Below are positions 1 through 5,433 of a DNA stretch of 8,135 nt, in pieces; position 1 is the stretch's first letter, and the number at the start of each line of letters is the position of its first letter. The notes below the pieces were generated by a model. That model searched no databases, had not been told where the DNA came from, and worked only from the letters and a program-made list of their open reading frames with translations. The position numbers and the translations under genes were made by a program. The DNA is from Acidobacteriota bacterium (GTDB lineage: Bacteria; Acidobacteriota; Terriglobia; Acidiferrales; UBA7541): the NCBI GenBank assembly GCA_003224515.1, contig QHZC01000066.1:1155-9289 (forward strand), written 5' to 3'.

Positions 1-2
1 AA

Positions 3-197
3 AAGGACGGGACGCGCTGGTGTTCTGACACTTGCCGGAAACGGCATTCGCACAACTCACGGAAGACTCAAGTCGGCGGAAAAAAGCCGGAAACGTGTAT
101 AGAAAAGACGCCATTTAACTCTCTAAGAATGGCGAGTAGGCATTTCAGGTACATCCCAACGTATTCAGGCGGAAAACAGTCACTAATCGCAAAATGA
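3..197 (+). CDS. C-terminal end of a possible Cys zinc-finger ORF (partial at left edge)
   Basis: A frame open from the window edge runs about 64 codons to a TGA at 195-197. Near its beginning it reads RWCSDTCRKRHSH, which resembles the second half of small zinc fingers found in mobile-element proteins (a CxxC further upstream followed by a Y/W-C-S-x-x-C-R-K/R motif). Only the CxxxC half would be inside the window. The tail is basic and has no recognisable fold. A 7-bp inverted repeat with a 12-base loop (109-115 and 128-134) lies inside the frame. The alternative is that this is non-coding and the match is chance; the other two frames close early. The start lies outside the window, so the real product cannot be judged. 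Confidence 0.3.
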   Translation, partial: KDGTRWCSDTCRKRHSHNSRKTQVGGKKPETCIEKTPFNSLRMASRHFRYIPTYSGGKQSLIAK

Positions 198-429
198 CGA
201 CAGCAACAAAATTTAGGGTAGAACGGCAACCGGGCGAAGCCTCGTGCTCACGTCTGTTTGAGCGGCACTTCTCGCTGGCTAACGCGACCGGAATTTCCGC
301 GCCTCGGCATTCGCTTGCATAGCGGGAGTTAGTTCGGTTGAACGCAGTGGAACGGGCTCTGTTGCAAACATTTCCAAGCTCGAAGATCGGGAAGGATATC
401 GAAACTTCCGATGCCGTGAAGGAGTGTAA

Positions 430-714
430 GTGAGCGTGGCGGCGGAAACCAGGACCGAAGCGGTGATGCAGCTCTTTGATATCCCTGAAGGAGCTAAGTA
501 CTTGCAGCAGCTTGGAGCCAAAGCCGCGACGGGAAACTTCGTAAGAAATCTCATCAACACTGGCCAGGTTGCGCACGTGCGCATCGGGAAAAAGTTTTAT
601 GTGGCGCGCGAATCATTCGACCATTTGAAGAGGGCATTTCCTGATTCTAGGGACTGCGCCTCTTTGGGCGCTAATCCATTCGGGGGCAGTTCGGGGACAG
701 CAACTACACACTGA
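430..714 (+). CDS. Excisionase-like helix-turn-helix protein
   Basis: A 94-residue protein. The GTG start at 430 has a good Shine-Dalgarno (GGAG at 421-424, 5-base spacing); an internal ATG at 466 is the alternative. Residues about 14-68 fit a MerR/excisionase-type HTH: a first helix around EGAKYLQQL, a recognition region around NFVRNLINTGQV, then the wing-like VRIGKKFYV and a closing helix. Such proteins bind direct repeats near attachment sites and steer integrase toward excision, or repress neighbouring genes. The 26-residue tail is low in structure, and its DNA contains the two 11-bp repeats at 679-700. It stands alone and converges on the toxin gene. It could equally be a small transcriptional regulator of the island. 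Confidence 0.65.
   Translation: MSVAAETRTEAVMQLFDIPEGAKYLQQLGAKAATGNFVRNLINTGQVAHVRIGKKFYVARESFDHLKRAFPDSRDCASLGANPFGGSSGTATTH
679..700 (+). repeat. Two tandem 11-bp repeats (left pair)
   Basis: TTCGGGGGCAG (679-689) is followed directly by TTCGGGGACAG (690-700), one mismatch apart and exactly one helical turn in period. The reverse complement of the same motif occurs as a tandem pair at 2440-2461. This copy lies inside the 3' end of the HTH gene, so coding constraint could contribute. The spacing fits binding sites for a DNA-binding protein on one face of the helix. Confidence 0.6.
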
Positions 715-820
715 AGCAAACAATAGACTTACTGCCATACTTTGTAGACGCTCAGATCGGAAAGCTTTCCGGAGCGAGTCAGCAGCGCACATCGCGCGAA
801 TGCACGCCGGGATCATGATT

Positions 821-836
821 TTTCCAAAATTGGAAA
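821..836. terminator. Possible bidirectional hairpin between convergent genes
   Basis: TTTCCAA (821-827) and TTGGAAA (830-836) form a 7-bp inverted repeat with a 2-base centre, placed between the convergent HTH gene (ends 714) and the toxin gene (ends 865). Flanking A/T bases are present, but there is no clean U-run on either strand and the loop is very tight. A weak terminator or a small operator are both possible. Confidence 0.2.
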
Positions 837-864
837 TAAATTGCTGGGTGGCAAATGGAAGAGT

Positions 865-1263
865 TCATTTGTAAGGGAGTGTCTCTTTTTTGTTCCCGAG
901 CCTGACCACACAAATGTGGCTTTCGTGTAGATGAATTACGTTGTGGCCGACCTGCTTGCGAGCCTTGGCTAAAAGTCGTGAAAGCTTCTCTTGGCAGGTC
1001 TGCGGCTTAGCATTTAATTTCGAGACGTTGATAATGCCGGGGTGCGTGCACACCGTGTAATTCTGTTCCGAAAATGCTTTGTCACCGGCGAGTACAATTC
1101 TCTTCTGGTCTCTAGCGTAGGCGACCACCTTTGAATCTTCCTGGCCGGCCAGTTGAGCCTCACGCACAGTCTTGAGGTCGATTCGCCGCAGTCCTTTGAG
1201 CCATTTGCAAATGTGGCCAGGGATATTCTCATCCGCAAGGACCTTCAGTTTGCGGGCGCTCAT
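865..1263 (-). CDS. DUF5615 PIN-like toxin (VapC45-like)
   Basis: A 132-residue protein of the DUF5615 PIN-like family, whose members are presumed RNases acting as toxins paired with DUF433 antitoxins; the VapBC45 pair of Mycobacterium tuberculosis is the comparison I have in mind. Visible family features are the N-terminal strand with acidic pair (KVLADENIP, D11 and E12), the mid-protein acidic residue after the 'G-x-x-D' turn (GQEDSKVV, D43), and the strand plus acidic residue RIVLAGDKAF (D61). The usual Thr before the last Asp is replaced (LAGDKAF instead of the more typical TxDxDF). The start overlaps the antitoxin stop by one base (TAATG), and no strong ribosome site precedes it, suggesting translational coupling. 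The C-terminal 50 residues, rich in Lys, His and Arg, may be an RNA- or partner-binding extension. Confidence 0.75.
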   Translation of the reverse strand: MSARKLKVLADENIPGHICKWLKGLRRIDLKTVREAQLAGQEDSKVVAYARDQKRIVLAGDKAFSEQNYTVCTHPGIINVSKLNAKPQTCQEKLSRLLAKARKQVGHNVIHLHESHICVVRLGNKKETLPYK

Positions 1264-1640
1264 TATTGTTCGAGTAGGATGCTCGCAAACTTCAGGGCGT
1301 CTCTAACCTGTTTTTCTGAGATGGACATGTACTTGGCCACTCTCTTGGAAGAGTAGCCTTCCGCGATCATTCCGCAGATTTGGTAAACCGGGATGCGAGT
1401 GTCCCGGATACATGGAATGCCTCTAAGTACGCGCTTATCTCGCCATATGGCATGATGGACCTTTGAAATTGCTCGGTCAAAAACCTCCCCAATGGTTTGG
1501 GTCTCATCACACGGGAGTGCAGCGGCTTTTTCGCGCGCCTCGATCCAAGATTCGGGAAGCCCGTGAGGAATTCCGCGCGTCGGATGGGCATCGCCCTGGT
1601 GTAATAGGTTGAAACCGAGTTCTTTGTCGACTATCATCAC
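1263..1640 (-). CDS. DUF433 antitoxin-like protein (VapB45-like)
   Basis: A 125-residue protein with a C-terminal DUF433 domain at about residues 64-122. The hallmark is VLRGIPCIRDTRIPVY, followed by a helical segment ending in ISEKQVRDALKFA. DUF433 proteins carry a winged-helix-like fold and act as antitoxins of DUF5615 toxins, probably binding both the toxin and their own promoter. The ATG start follows a Shine-Dalgarno-like AAGGTGA. Residues 1-63 are an extension not found in the shortest DUF433 proteins; they contain a GIPHGLPESWIEAREKAAAL segment likely to be helical, perhaps a dimerisation or DNA-binding part. It sits 11 bases after the upstream 191-residue gene and overlaps the toxin by one base, so all three are probably one transcript. 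Confidence 0.75.
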   Translation of the reverse strand: MMIVDKELGFNLLHQGDAHPTRGIPHGLPESWIEAREKAAALPCDETQTIGEVFDRAISKVHHAIWRDKRVLRGIPCIRDTRIPVYQICGMIAEGYSSKRVAKYMSISEKQVRDALKFASILLEQ

Positions 1641-1651
1641 TCACCTTTTGG

Positions 1652-2227
1652 TCACATACTCACCGATGACGGGGCCAAATTCTGGCAAAACATGCACCAG
1701 ATTAAACCGTCGGGCATAATTTCCGTCTCAATTGTTGCTCGGGAAGCGCCTCTAAATTCGGTGGAAATAGACATGCCGAGAATGGACCTTGGTGGTTTCC
1801 CTGGGTCCGAACTCATGAAGGGCAATGGCAGCGATAGAGCGGAGCGATATTTGGAGGCAGGGAATGAATAAAACGCCAGAATACTCACTGGACCAACGTT
1901 CTTTTTGAAGAATCGCGCGACCCAGGGAAGAAAGCCGTCTGCGAAGGGCGGCTCTCTATCTTTCGGACCCACAAAAACACCTGTGACCCACCTGATGCGC
2001 AGCTCCACAGTTTTTTTTGCAAGTAGCCGCAATACTGAATGGACGTGGTAGTCATCTCGGCGGGCATTATGGGTAAAGCTTGTTAGATTGAGTGGTTTGC
2101 CTTTTTCCCATTCGGAGGCGACGTCGGATACTCGCGGATCCTTGAAGGATCTTTCATTGGCAAAATTAACTCGTTCCGTTCGTAGGCGAAGAGTGAATTC
2201 TGTGCAACGGTAGTTCTTGAGTTTCAT
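1652..2227 (-). CDS. Unrecognised 191-residue protein, first gene of the toxin-antitoxin operon
   Basis: I do not recognise this protein. It starts MKLKNYRCTEF at an ATG (2227) that lacks a Shine-Dalgarno, and ends 11 bases before the DUF433 gene on the same strand. It is basic in its first half (many Arg/Lys: LRLRTERVNF, HNARRDDYHVH) and strand-rich in its second half (GPVSILAFYSF, SILGMSISTEF, TIETEIMPDGLIWCMF). It has two cysteines near the end (WCMFCQ), no signal peptide and no clear membrane helix. The opening superficially resembles the 'MKLxNYRxxNF' start of OLD-type ATPases, but no Walker motif follows. A third, regulatory or sensing component of the toxin-antitoxin pair is an inference from position only. 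Confidence 0.6.
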   Translation of the reverse strand: MKLKNYRCTEFTLRLRTERVNFANERSFKDPRVSDVASEWEKGKPLNLTSFTHNARRDDYHVHSVLRLLAKKTVELRIRWVTGVFVGPKDREPPFADGFLPWVARFFKKNVGPVSILAFYSFPASKYRSALSLPLPFMSSDPGKPPRSILGMSISTEFRGASRATIETEIMPDGLIWCMFCQNLAPSSVSM

Positions 2228-2240
2228 GGTCCGCTGTAAC

Positions 2241-2268
2241 AGTGTAAGAAAAATTGTTGGTCAGGCAA
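2241..2268 (-). promoter_or_regulatory. Possible sigma70-type promoter of the three-gene operon
   Basis: On the minus strand TTGCCT (2268-2263) and TACACT (2246-2241) are separated by 16 bases. The -10 lies only about 13 bases before the ATG at 2227. A transcript from here would have a leader of only a few bases, which matches the missing Shine-Dalgarno. Both boxes match consensus only in part. Confidence 0.3.
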
Positions 2269-2539
2269 CCCCGAGAGGCGGGGTGCAATCTGGCGCGGGA
2301 GGTAGCCTATCGCAAGACTCTCGTAATTGCTATAACGCTATGTGGTGCCGTGTGGCGCCTGGTGAACCCCAACAGCCGACAAATGCTTCAGCGCACCGGC
2401 GCGCAAGTCGAAGGGGACTGTTGCGTAAGAGCCTTCAAATTGTCCCCGAATTGTCCCCGAACGAGCTAAAAACAGACGAAAAGAGCGAAACGGAAGCGAA
2501 CGCAGATTAACGCTAACACATTAAAAAATCAACGACTTA
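2269..2539 (+). other. Gap before the attachment junction; possible integrase C-terminal remnant
   Basis: No convincing gene is present. A plus-strand frame ends at a TAA (2508-2510) with the hydrophilic tail SPNELKTDEKSETEANAD. This looks like the unstructured end of a tyrosine integrase and is placed where such genes often end, just before an attachment site. There is no R-H-R-Y catalytic motif upstream, so at best it is a fragment. The 11-bp tandem pair at 2440-2461 lies inside it. Confidence 0.2.
2440..2461 (-). repeat. Two tandem 11-bp repeats (right pair, inverted to the left pair)
   Basis: TTGTCCCCGAA occurs twice without a gap (2440-2450, 2451-2461), both copies identical. Its reverse complement, TTCGGGGACAA, differs from the left-pair unit at 690-700 only in the last base. 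The pair lies about 115 bases from the tRNA junction, a distance compatible with arm-type integrase sites. Confidence 0.65.
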
Positions 2540-2541
2540 CT

Positions 2542-2570
2542 GATTTCGCGGGAGCTAGCGATTTCGTGGG
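2542..2570 (+). repeat. 11-bp direct repeat beside the tRNA junction
   Basis: GATTTCGCGGG (2542-2552) and GATTTCGTGGG (2560-2570) are direct repeats with one mismatch and an 18-bp period, separated by AGCTAGC, which contains the palindrome GCTAGC (2554-2559). They lie 6 bases from the point where tRNA identity begins, so they could be recombinase or excisionase sites of the attachment region. Confidence 0.5.
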
Positions 2571-2582
2571 TTCAGATTAAAA
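2571..2582. other. Attachment-site junction in the tRNA anticodon loop
   Basis: TTCAGA (2571-2576) belongs to the element side, and TTAAAA (2577-2582) is the tRNA anticodon loop read from the opposite strand. The crossover core is probably the TTAAAA(GG) stretch shared by host tRNA and element. The exact core length cannot be set without the other end. Confidence 0.45.
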
Positions 2583-2613
2583 GGCCGCTGCTCTACCACT
2601 GAGCTACGCCCCT
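2577..2613 (-). tRNA. tRNA-Lys(UUU), 5' half only (truncated)
   Basis: On the minus strand, positions 2613 to 2577 give tRNA bases 1-38. They comprise a G-rich acceptor strand, U8-A9, D-stem GCTC pairing with GAGC around loop AGTGGTA, A26, anticodon-stem strand GCGGC, then C32, U33, anticodon TTT (2581-2579), A37 and A38. The 3' strand of the anticodon stem should read GCCGC but is TCTGA, and no T-arm or 3' acceptor strand follows. The gene therefore breaks exactly after base 38. It is not functional as seen here. Confidence 0.8.
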
Positions 2614-2629
2614 GTGGCAAGAATTTCTT

Positions 2630-2635
2630 ATTGTA
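2630..2635 (-). promoter_or_regulatory. -10 box of the tRNA-Lys gene
   Basis: TACAAT on the minus strand matches the -10 consensus in five of six bases and lies 17 bases before tRNA base 1. A weak TTTGTC (2656-2651) would be the -35 with a short 15-base spacer. The native promoter side thus appears to have stayed with the 5' half. Confidence 0.4.
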
Positions 2636-2754
2636 GCATGCCTGTTGCGCGACAAAGGAGACGCGACCGTATCTGCCGCGCAAGTGCGAGAGCAGGTCGA
2701 GGGGATGAGCTGCCGGACCCACGCGTTAAACCACCTGAGGCGCGCTGGGCAGAT

Positions 2755-3108
2755 TCAGGAAAGAGCTTCGGCGCCGGGAAAAGGGCGCTTGCGTTTCCAT
2801 TCATAGTCCTTGCGCAGCTTGGCCTGGTGCTTTTTGACTTGCGCTTCGAGTTCGCTGAAGGCTTTCTTGCAACTAGCCCGCACCGTGGCACCGGTGCCGG
2901 TGGCATGCAGCGTTCCAGTTGGCAGCGATAAATTCAGCGAGCAGGAATTCTCGTCCGTGCGCGGGGTTTTCGAAAACGCGCCGTGTAATTGCACGAGATC
3001 CGGAGAGTAACTCTGCAACAGTTTTCCCAGCTTACTGACGTGACGCTCGACTTCGGCCTCGACCGGTTTGTGCGACTCGACATGTTTGTAACTGATGGAG
3101 AGTTTCAT
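2755..3108 (-). CDS. HPF/RaiA family ribosome hibernation factor, short form
   Basis: A 117-residue protein matching the S30Ae/HPF-RaiA fold: MKLSISYKHVESHKPVEAEVERHVSKLGKLL gives the first strand and long helix in two steps, then strands around LVQLHGAF and SCSLNLSLPTGTLHATG, then the second helix SCKKAFSELEAQVKKH, ending in the basic tail KLRKDYEWKRKR. Family members bind the 30S decoding region and shut down or store ribosomes in stress. The long-form C-terminal dimerisation domain is absent, so this is the short type. I chose the ATG at 3108 because the family begins 'MKxxIxx' there; upstream frame extension is not protein-like. No strong Shine-Dalgarno is seen. It diverges from the DUF72 gene and runs toward the tRNA-Lys fragment. 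Confidence 0.85.
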   Translation of the reverse strand: MKLSISYKHVESHKPVEAEVERHVSKLGKLLQSYSPDLVQLHGAFSKTPRTDENSCSLNLSLPTGTLHATGTGATVRASCKKAFSELEAQVKKHQAKLRKDYEWKRKRPFPGAEALS

Positions 3109-3180
3109 GTGTGCACCCGTAGGAAAAGCTGAGAAAGAGGAGGGAGACAAGGTTCTGCTGACTGCACCACATCGCCGAAA

Positions 3181-3209
3181 AGCATAGCAGCCCGAAACGC
3201 CAGGAGCAA
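3181..3209 (-). promoter_or_regulatory. Possible promoter of the HPF gene
   Basis: Minus-strand TTGCTC (3209-3204) and TATGCT (3186-3181) are 17 bases apart. This would give a leader of roughly 65 bases before the ATG at 3108. The match to consensus is partial. Confidence 0.3.
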
Positions 3210-3299
3210 CGGCGACCGGAATTTTGGCCCTCGCGGGCGTTGACACTTCTCCTCCCTTCCCTCTACGCTGCTGTCGGCGCAAATCACCTGCGCCACTTC

Positions 3300-4298
3300 A
3301 TGGCGCAGCACAAATCACAAACTGAACCTCGGTTAAACGAGACCAAATCTTCGGCCAATTCCGCGCCGACCGGTATCCTCCGCGTCGGTCCCGCGGGCTG
3401 GTCCTATCCCGACTGGGCCGGGTACGTTTACCCATCTCGCCGTGCCAAAGGATTCCACGAGGCGACCTATCTAGCGGAATTCTTTGACACCATCGAGATT
3501 AACACTTCGTTTTACCAACCGCTGCGTCCGGACCACGCAGCGCAATGGATCGATCGCGTGGCGGCGAATCCGCGCTTCCTCTTCACCACGAAGCTGTGGC
3601 AACGATTCACGCACGACATAAGATCCACCACATCTGGCTCTGCCGCAGCGGACGAACGCGCCGTTCGCGCGGGCTTCGATGTGCTTCGCGCGGCGGACAA
3701 GCTCGGCGCGGTCCTTCTGCAATTCCCTTTTTCGTTTCATCGGACCACGAAGTCCGTGGCGTATGTCTCCGCTGTTCTCAAGCGATTTGCAGACTATCCC
3801 CTGGCCGTCGAAGTTCGTCATGCTTCGTGGGATTCTCCCGAAATGCTGGATTTGCTGCACACCAGCGGCGTCAGTTTCTGCAATATCGACCAACCCATCA
3901 TCGGGCGATCGCTTGCGCCCTCCGCTCAGGCGACCTCGAAGGTCGGGTACGTGCGGCTTCACGGCCGCCGCTACGACACGTGGTTCAACGACGATGCGGC
4001 GATCCCCGCGCACGAGCGTTACAACTATCTCTACTCCGCTGAAGAACTGGAGCCCTGGGTCACGCGCGTCCGCAAAGTTACGGAGCGGGCCCGCGAGACG
4101 TTCGTGGTCACTAACAATCACTTCCAGGGCAAGTCCGTCGTGAACGCCCTGCAGCTCATCAGCATCCTGAAGGGATCGAAAGTAAAGGTTCCTGACCCGC
4201 TCCGCCGCCAGTACCCGCAACTTGAGGCCATTGCCGATGCGCCGCCCGCCGAGCCGTTGCTGTTCCCGCTGGGGAAGTCTTACTGCCGCGAAAAATAG
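3300..4298 (+). CDS. DUF72 domain protein (YecE-like TIM barrel)
   Basis: A 332-residue protein with the complete DUF72 signature in order: VGPAGWSYPDWAGYVYP near residue 30, then IEINTSFYQPL, FLFTTKLWQRFTH, GAVLLQFPFSF, LAVEVRHASW, VGYVRLHGR and VVTNNHFQGKSVVNALQL. DUF72 proteins form a TIM-barrel-like fold related to sugar-phosphate isomerases; their reaction is unknown. The frame is open further upstream to a TTG at 3240, but ATG 3300 is preferred because the conserved domain begins about 28 residues later and the upstream part is not protein-like. No clear ribosome site precedes either start. The C-terminal 30 residues after the barrel are Pro-rich. The length is at the upper end for the family, mainly through its N- and C-terminal tails. 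Confidence 0.9.
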   Translation: MAQHKSQTEPRLNETKSSANSAPTGILRVGPAGWSYPDWAGYVYPSRRAKGFHEATYLAEFFDTIEINTSFYQPLRPDHAAQWIDRVAANPRFLFTTKLWQRFTHDIRSTTSGSAAADERAVRAGFDVLRAADKLGAVLLQFPFSFHRTTKSVAYVSAVLKRFADYPLAVEVRHASWDSPEMLDLLHTSGVSFCNIDQPIIGRSLAPSAQATSKVGYVRLHGRRYDTWFNDDAAIPAHERYNYLYSAEELEPWVTRVRKVTERARETFVVTNNHFQGKSVVNALQLISILKGSKVKVPDPLRRQYPQLEAIADAPPAEPLLFPLGKSYCREK

Positions 4299-4949
4299 CG
4301 ACACCTCTTTAGAGAAGGGTTGCCGTTGTGGGCCTCCTCGGTTGTTTCGGCAAAGAGCTTGTAACTGGGTGAAGAAAAACAAGTTGCGGGCACAGTTGTG
4401 GAGTGTTGACGAGAAAAGAGTGCCGAAGGGACTGAAGCGAAAGCGGTAATTCGGGAAGAGTAGAAGAGCCAAACGTAGAGACGCAGAGTTCGCTGAGATG
4501 AAAGCCGGCTAGCTAAAGGCTGTTGCAAAACCCAGGGTCCAACCCCTTGATTGAGGCGGTGGGTTTCGGCCACCGTGGTTTCATTTGAGGTTGCCCTGCT
4601 TATCTGGATCGCCCCGCTTTTTCTGCCTTTGCCTGCGCCCGCTCCTCCATCCATTTTGTTTTATAAAGAAGAGAGTGTGACCTTGCTAATGCAAATCCTT
4701 AAAAGGATGCGGAAAATTGCGGAAGAGATGAAGCGACTTGCGCGGTCTAAGTGTAAATGAAGGCGGTCACGCTCGAAAATGCCGGCAAGGATGCCGGCGC
4801 TACAGGGGAGAGGCCGGACGGCGCCGCTAAAGTGACGCCGCCACAGGACCCAAAATGTATGCGGCACACAAGATCATCTCATCGCCCTTACGGTGCGCCA
4901 GCGGCTTTGGATTTTCTGCTATTGGATTTCCCGTTTTCGATTTGCTTTG
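4299..4949. other. Gene-poor spacer of about 650 bases
   Basis: I see no supported gene. Short frames exist on both strands but lack domains, ribosome sites or protein-like composition. The only candidate is a small plus-strand frame ending at 4760 whose last 20 residues (around ILKRMRKIAEEMKRLAR) would make a basic amphipathic helix. It includes a short inverted repeat (ATCCTT/AAGGAT at about 4696-4709), a GCAGAG-rich patch near 4480, and the REP-like hairpin listed separately. It may be decayed coding DNA. Confidence 0.5.
4781..4798. repeat. REP-like GCCGGC hairpin
   Basis: GCCGGC (4781-4786) and GCCGGC (4793-4798) flank the 6-base loop AAGGAT and can form a 6-bp GC hairpin. The continuation GCGCTACAGG resembles short dispersed intergenic repeats I recall from Acidobacteriota and Verrucomicrobiota genomes. 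Only one copy is in the window, so dispersal cannot be shown here. Confidence 0.45.
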
Positions 4950-5302
4950 TTTGTCCCAGACGCCGAGATTGAGGGCGACGGATGTGCAGGCGTCGCGCAA
5001 TTCGTCCGCAAGCGTGCGGTCGACCAGGGCGCGGGCGACGACCATCCGACGTCGGTGGAGGACAAGTCCACACCTTCCCAGCAACTCTTCCATTCCGGGT
5101 CGGTGAAGAAGCACCCGAGTACCTCGGCTTAGAGAGCGCTCTTGCTTTTGAAATAGCTACAAAATCCGCCGTGCGTCAGGCCGGCGCGGGCCATGATCTG
5201 ATGGATCGAAACATTTTCAAAGCCATGGCGATTGAATAGCTTGCGTGCGCTATCAACGATGTTTTTCTTGACTGCCGGGCGGTGACCAGCGGGGTAAGGC
5301 AT
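4950..5302 (-). pseudogene. TetR/AcrR-family regulator, broken by stop and internal deletion
   Basis: The ATG at 5302 with Shine-Dalgarno AAGGAG opens a typical TetR N-terminus: a basic lead-in, VDSARKLFNRHGFENVSIHQI, then the recognition helix MARAGLTHGGF and SYFKSKSAL. A TAA (5131-5129) then stops the frame after 57 residues. Reading on in the same frame gives AEVLGCFFTDPEWKSCWEGV, still recognisable as the continuation of this TetR subfamily. Near 5045-5050 the sequence jumps into another frame reading MVVARALVDRTLADELRDAC, which resembles the C-terminus of the same family. Roughly 100 residues of the ligand-binding domain are therefore missing, and the junction is out of frame. Position suggests it once repressed the divergent SRPBCC gene. 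A short HTH-only peptide could still be made. Confidence 0.8.
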
Positions 5303-5371
5303 GAAGGCTCCTTGTTCGCGAGATGCTGAAGTATGCCTCGAACGAGATTACCCTTCCAGCAAAACATTATC

Positions 5372-5400
5372 TTGAACATATTTTAGCAAAATGGTCTTAT
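5372..5400 (+). promoter_or_regulatory. Possible promoter of the SRPBCC gene, with repeats
   Basis: TTGAAC (5372-5377) and TCTTAT (5395-5400) are 17 bases apart, placing the start of transcription about 25 bases before the ribosome site. AGCAAAA occurs at 5358-5364 and again at 5385-5391, one copy before the -35 and one inside the spacer. These could be part of a former TetR operator. The match to consensus is moderate. Confidence 0.35.
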
Positions 5401-5433
5401 GCGGGACGGTCGCGCACAGAACTCTGGAGGACA

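Larger units (their letters stand above)
1..2576. mobile_element. Right-hand part of an integrated element ending at tRNA-Lys
   Basis: The stretch left of the truncated tRNA-Lys gene carries typical element cargo: an excisionase-like HTH gene, a toxin-antitoxin operon and short orphan ORFs. It is visibly less GC-rich than the DNA to the right. The tRNA gene breaks abruptly after base 38 (position 2577), a site type used by tyrosine integrases that attack tRNA anticodon loops. Tandem 11-bp repeats near both sides of the cargo could be integrase or excisionase binding sites. No integrase is visible, and the left end is outside the window, so element type (prophage remnant, ICE, small island) is open. 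Confidence 0.5.

Noticed and set aside
145..576. Minus-strand 143-residue frame over the HTH gene and its upstream region
   Set aside because: No domain, no ribosome site, and it overlaps the better supported HTH gene on the other strand.
2577..2613. tRNA-Lys interrupted by a group I intron
   Set aside because: No second exon appears within the 2.5 kb on the 3' side, and that DNA holds protein genes typical of an integrated element.
2618..2806. Plus-strand open frame after the tRNA fragment reading through VSAAQVREQVEGM and LNHLRRAGQIQERA
   Set aside because: It looks somewhat protein-like and might be a remnant, but has no ATG start in frame, overlaps the 3' end of the HPF gene antisense, and matches no family I know.
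3471..4472. Long minus-strand frame opposite the DUF72 gene
   Set aside because: Arg-rich shadow of a GC-rich gene; the plus strand carries all conserved DUF72 motifs.
4551..4760. Plus-strand 69-residue frame with hydrophobic then basic segment
   Set aside because: No ribosome site and an unlikely Pro/Leu-rich beginning; kept only as a remark in the spacer entry.
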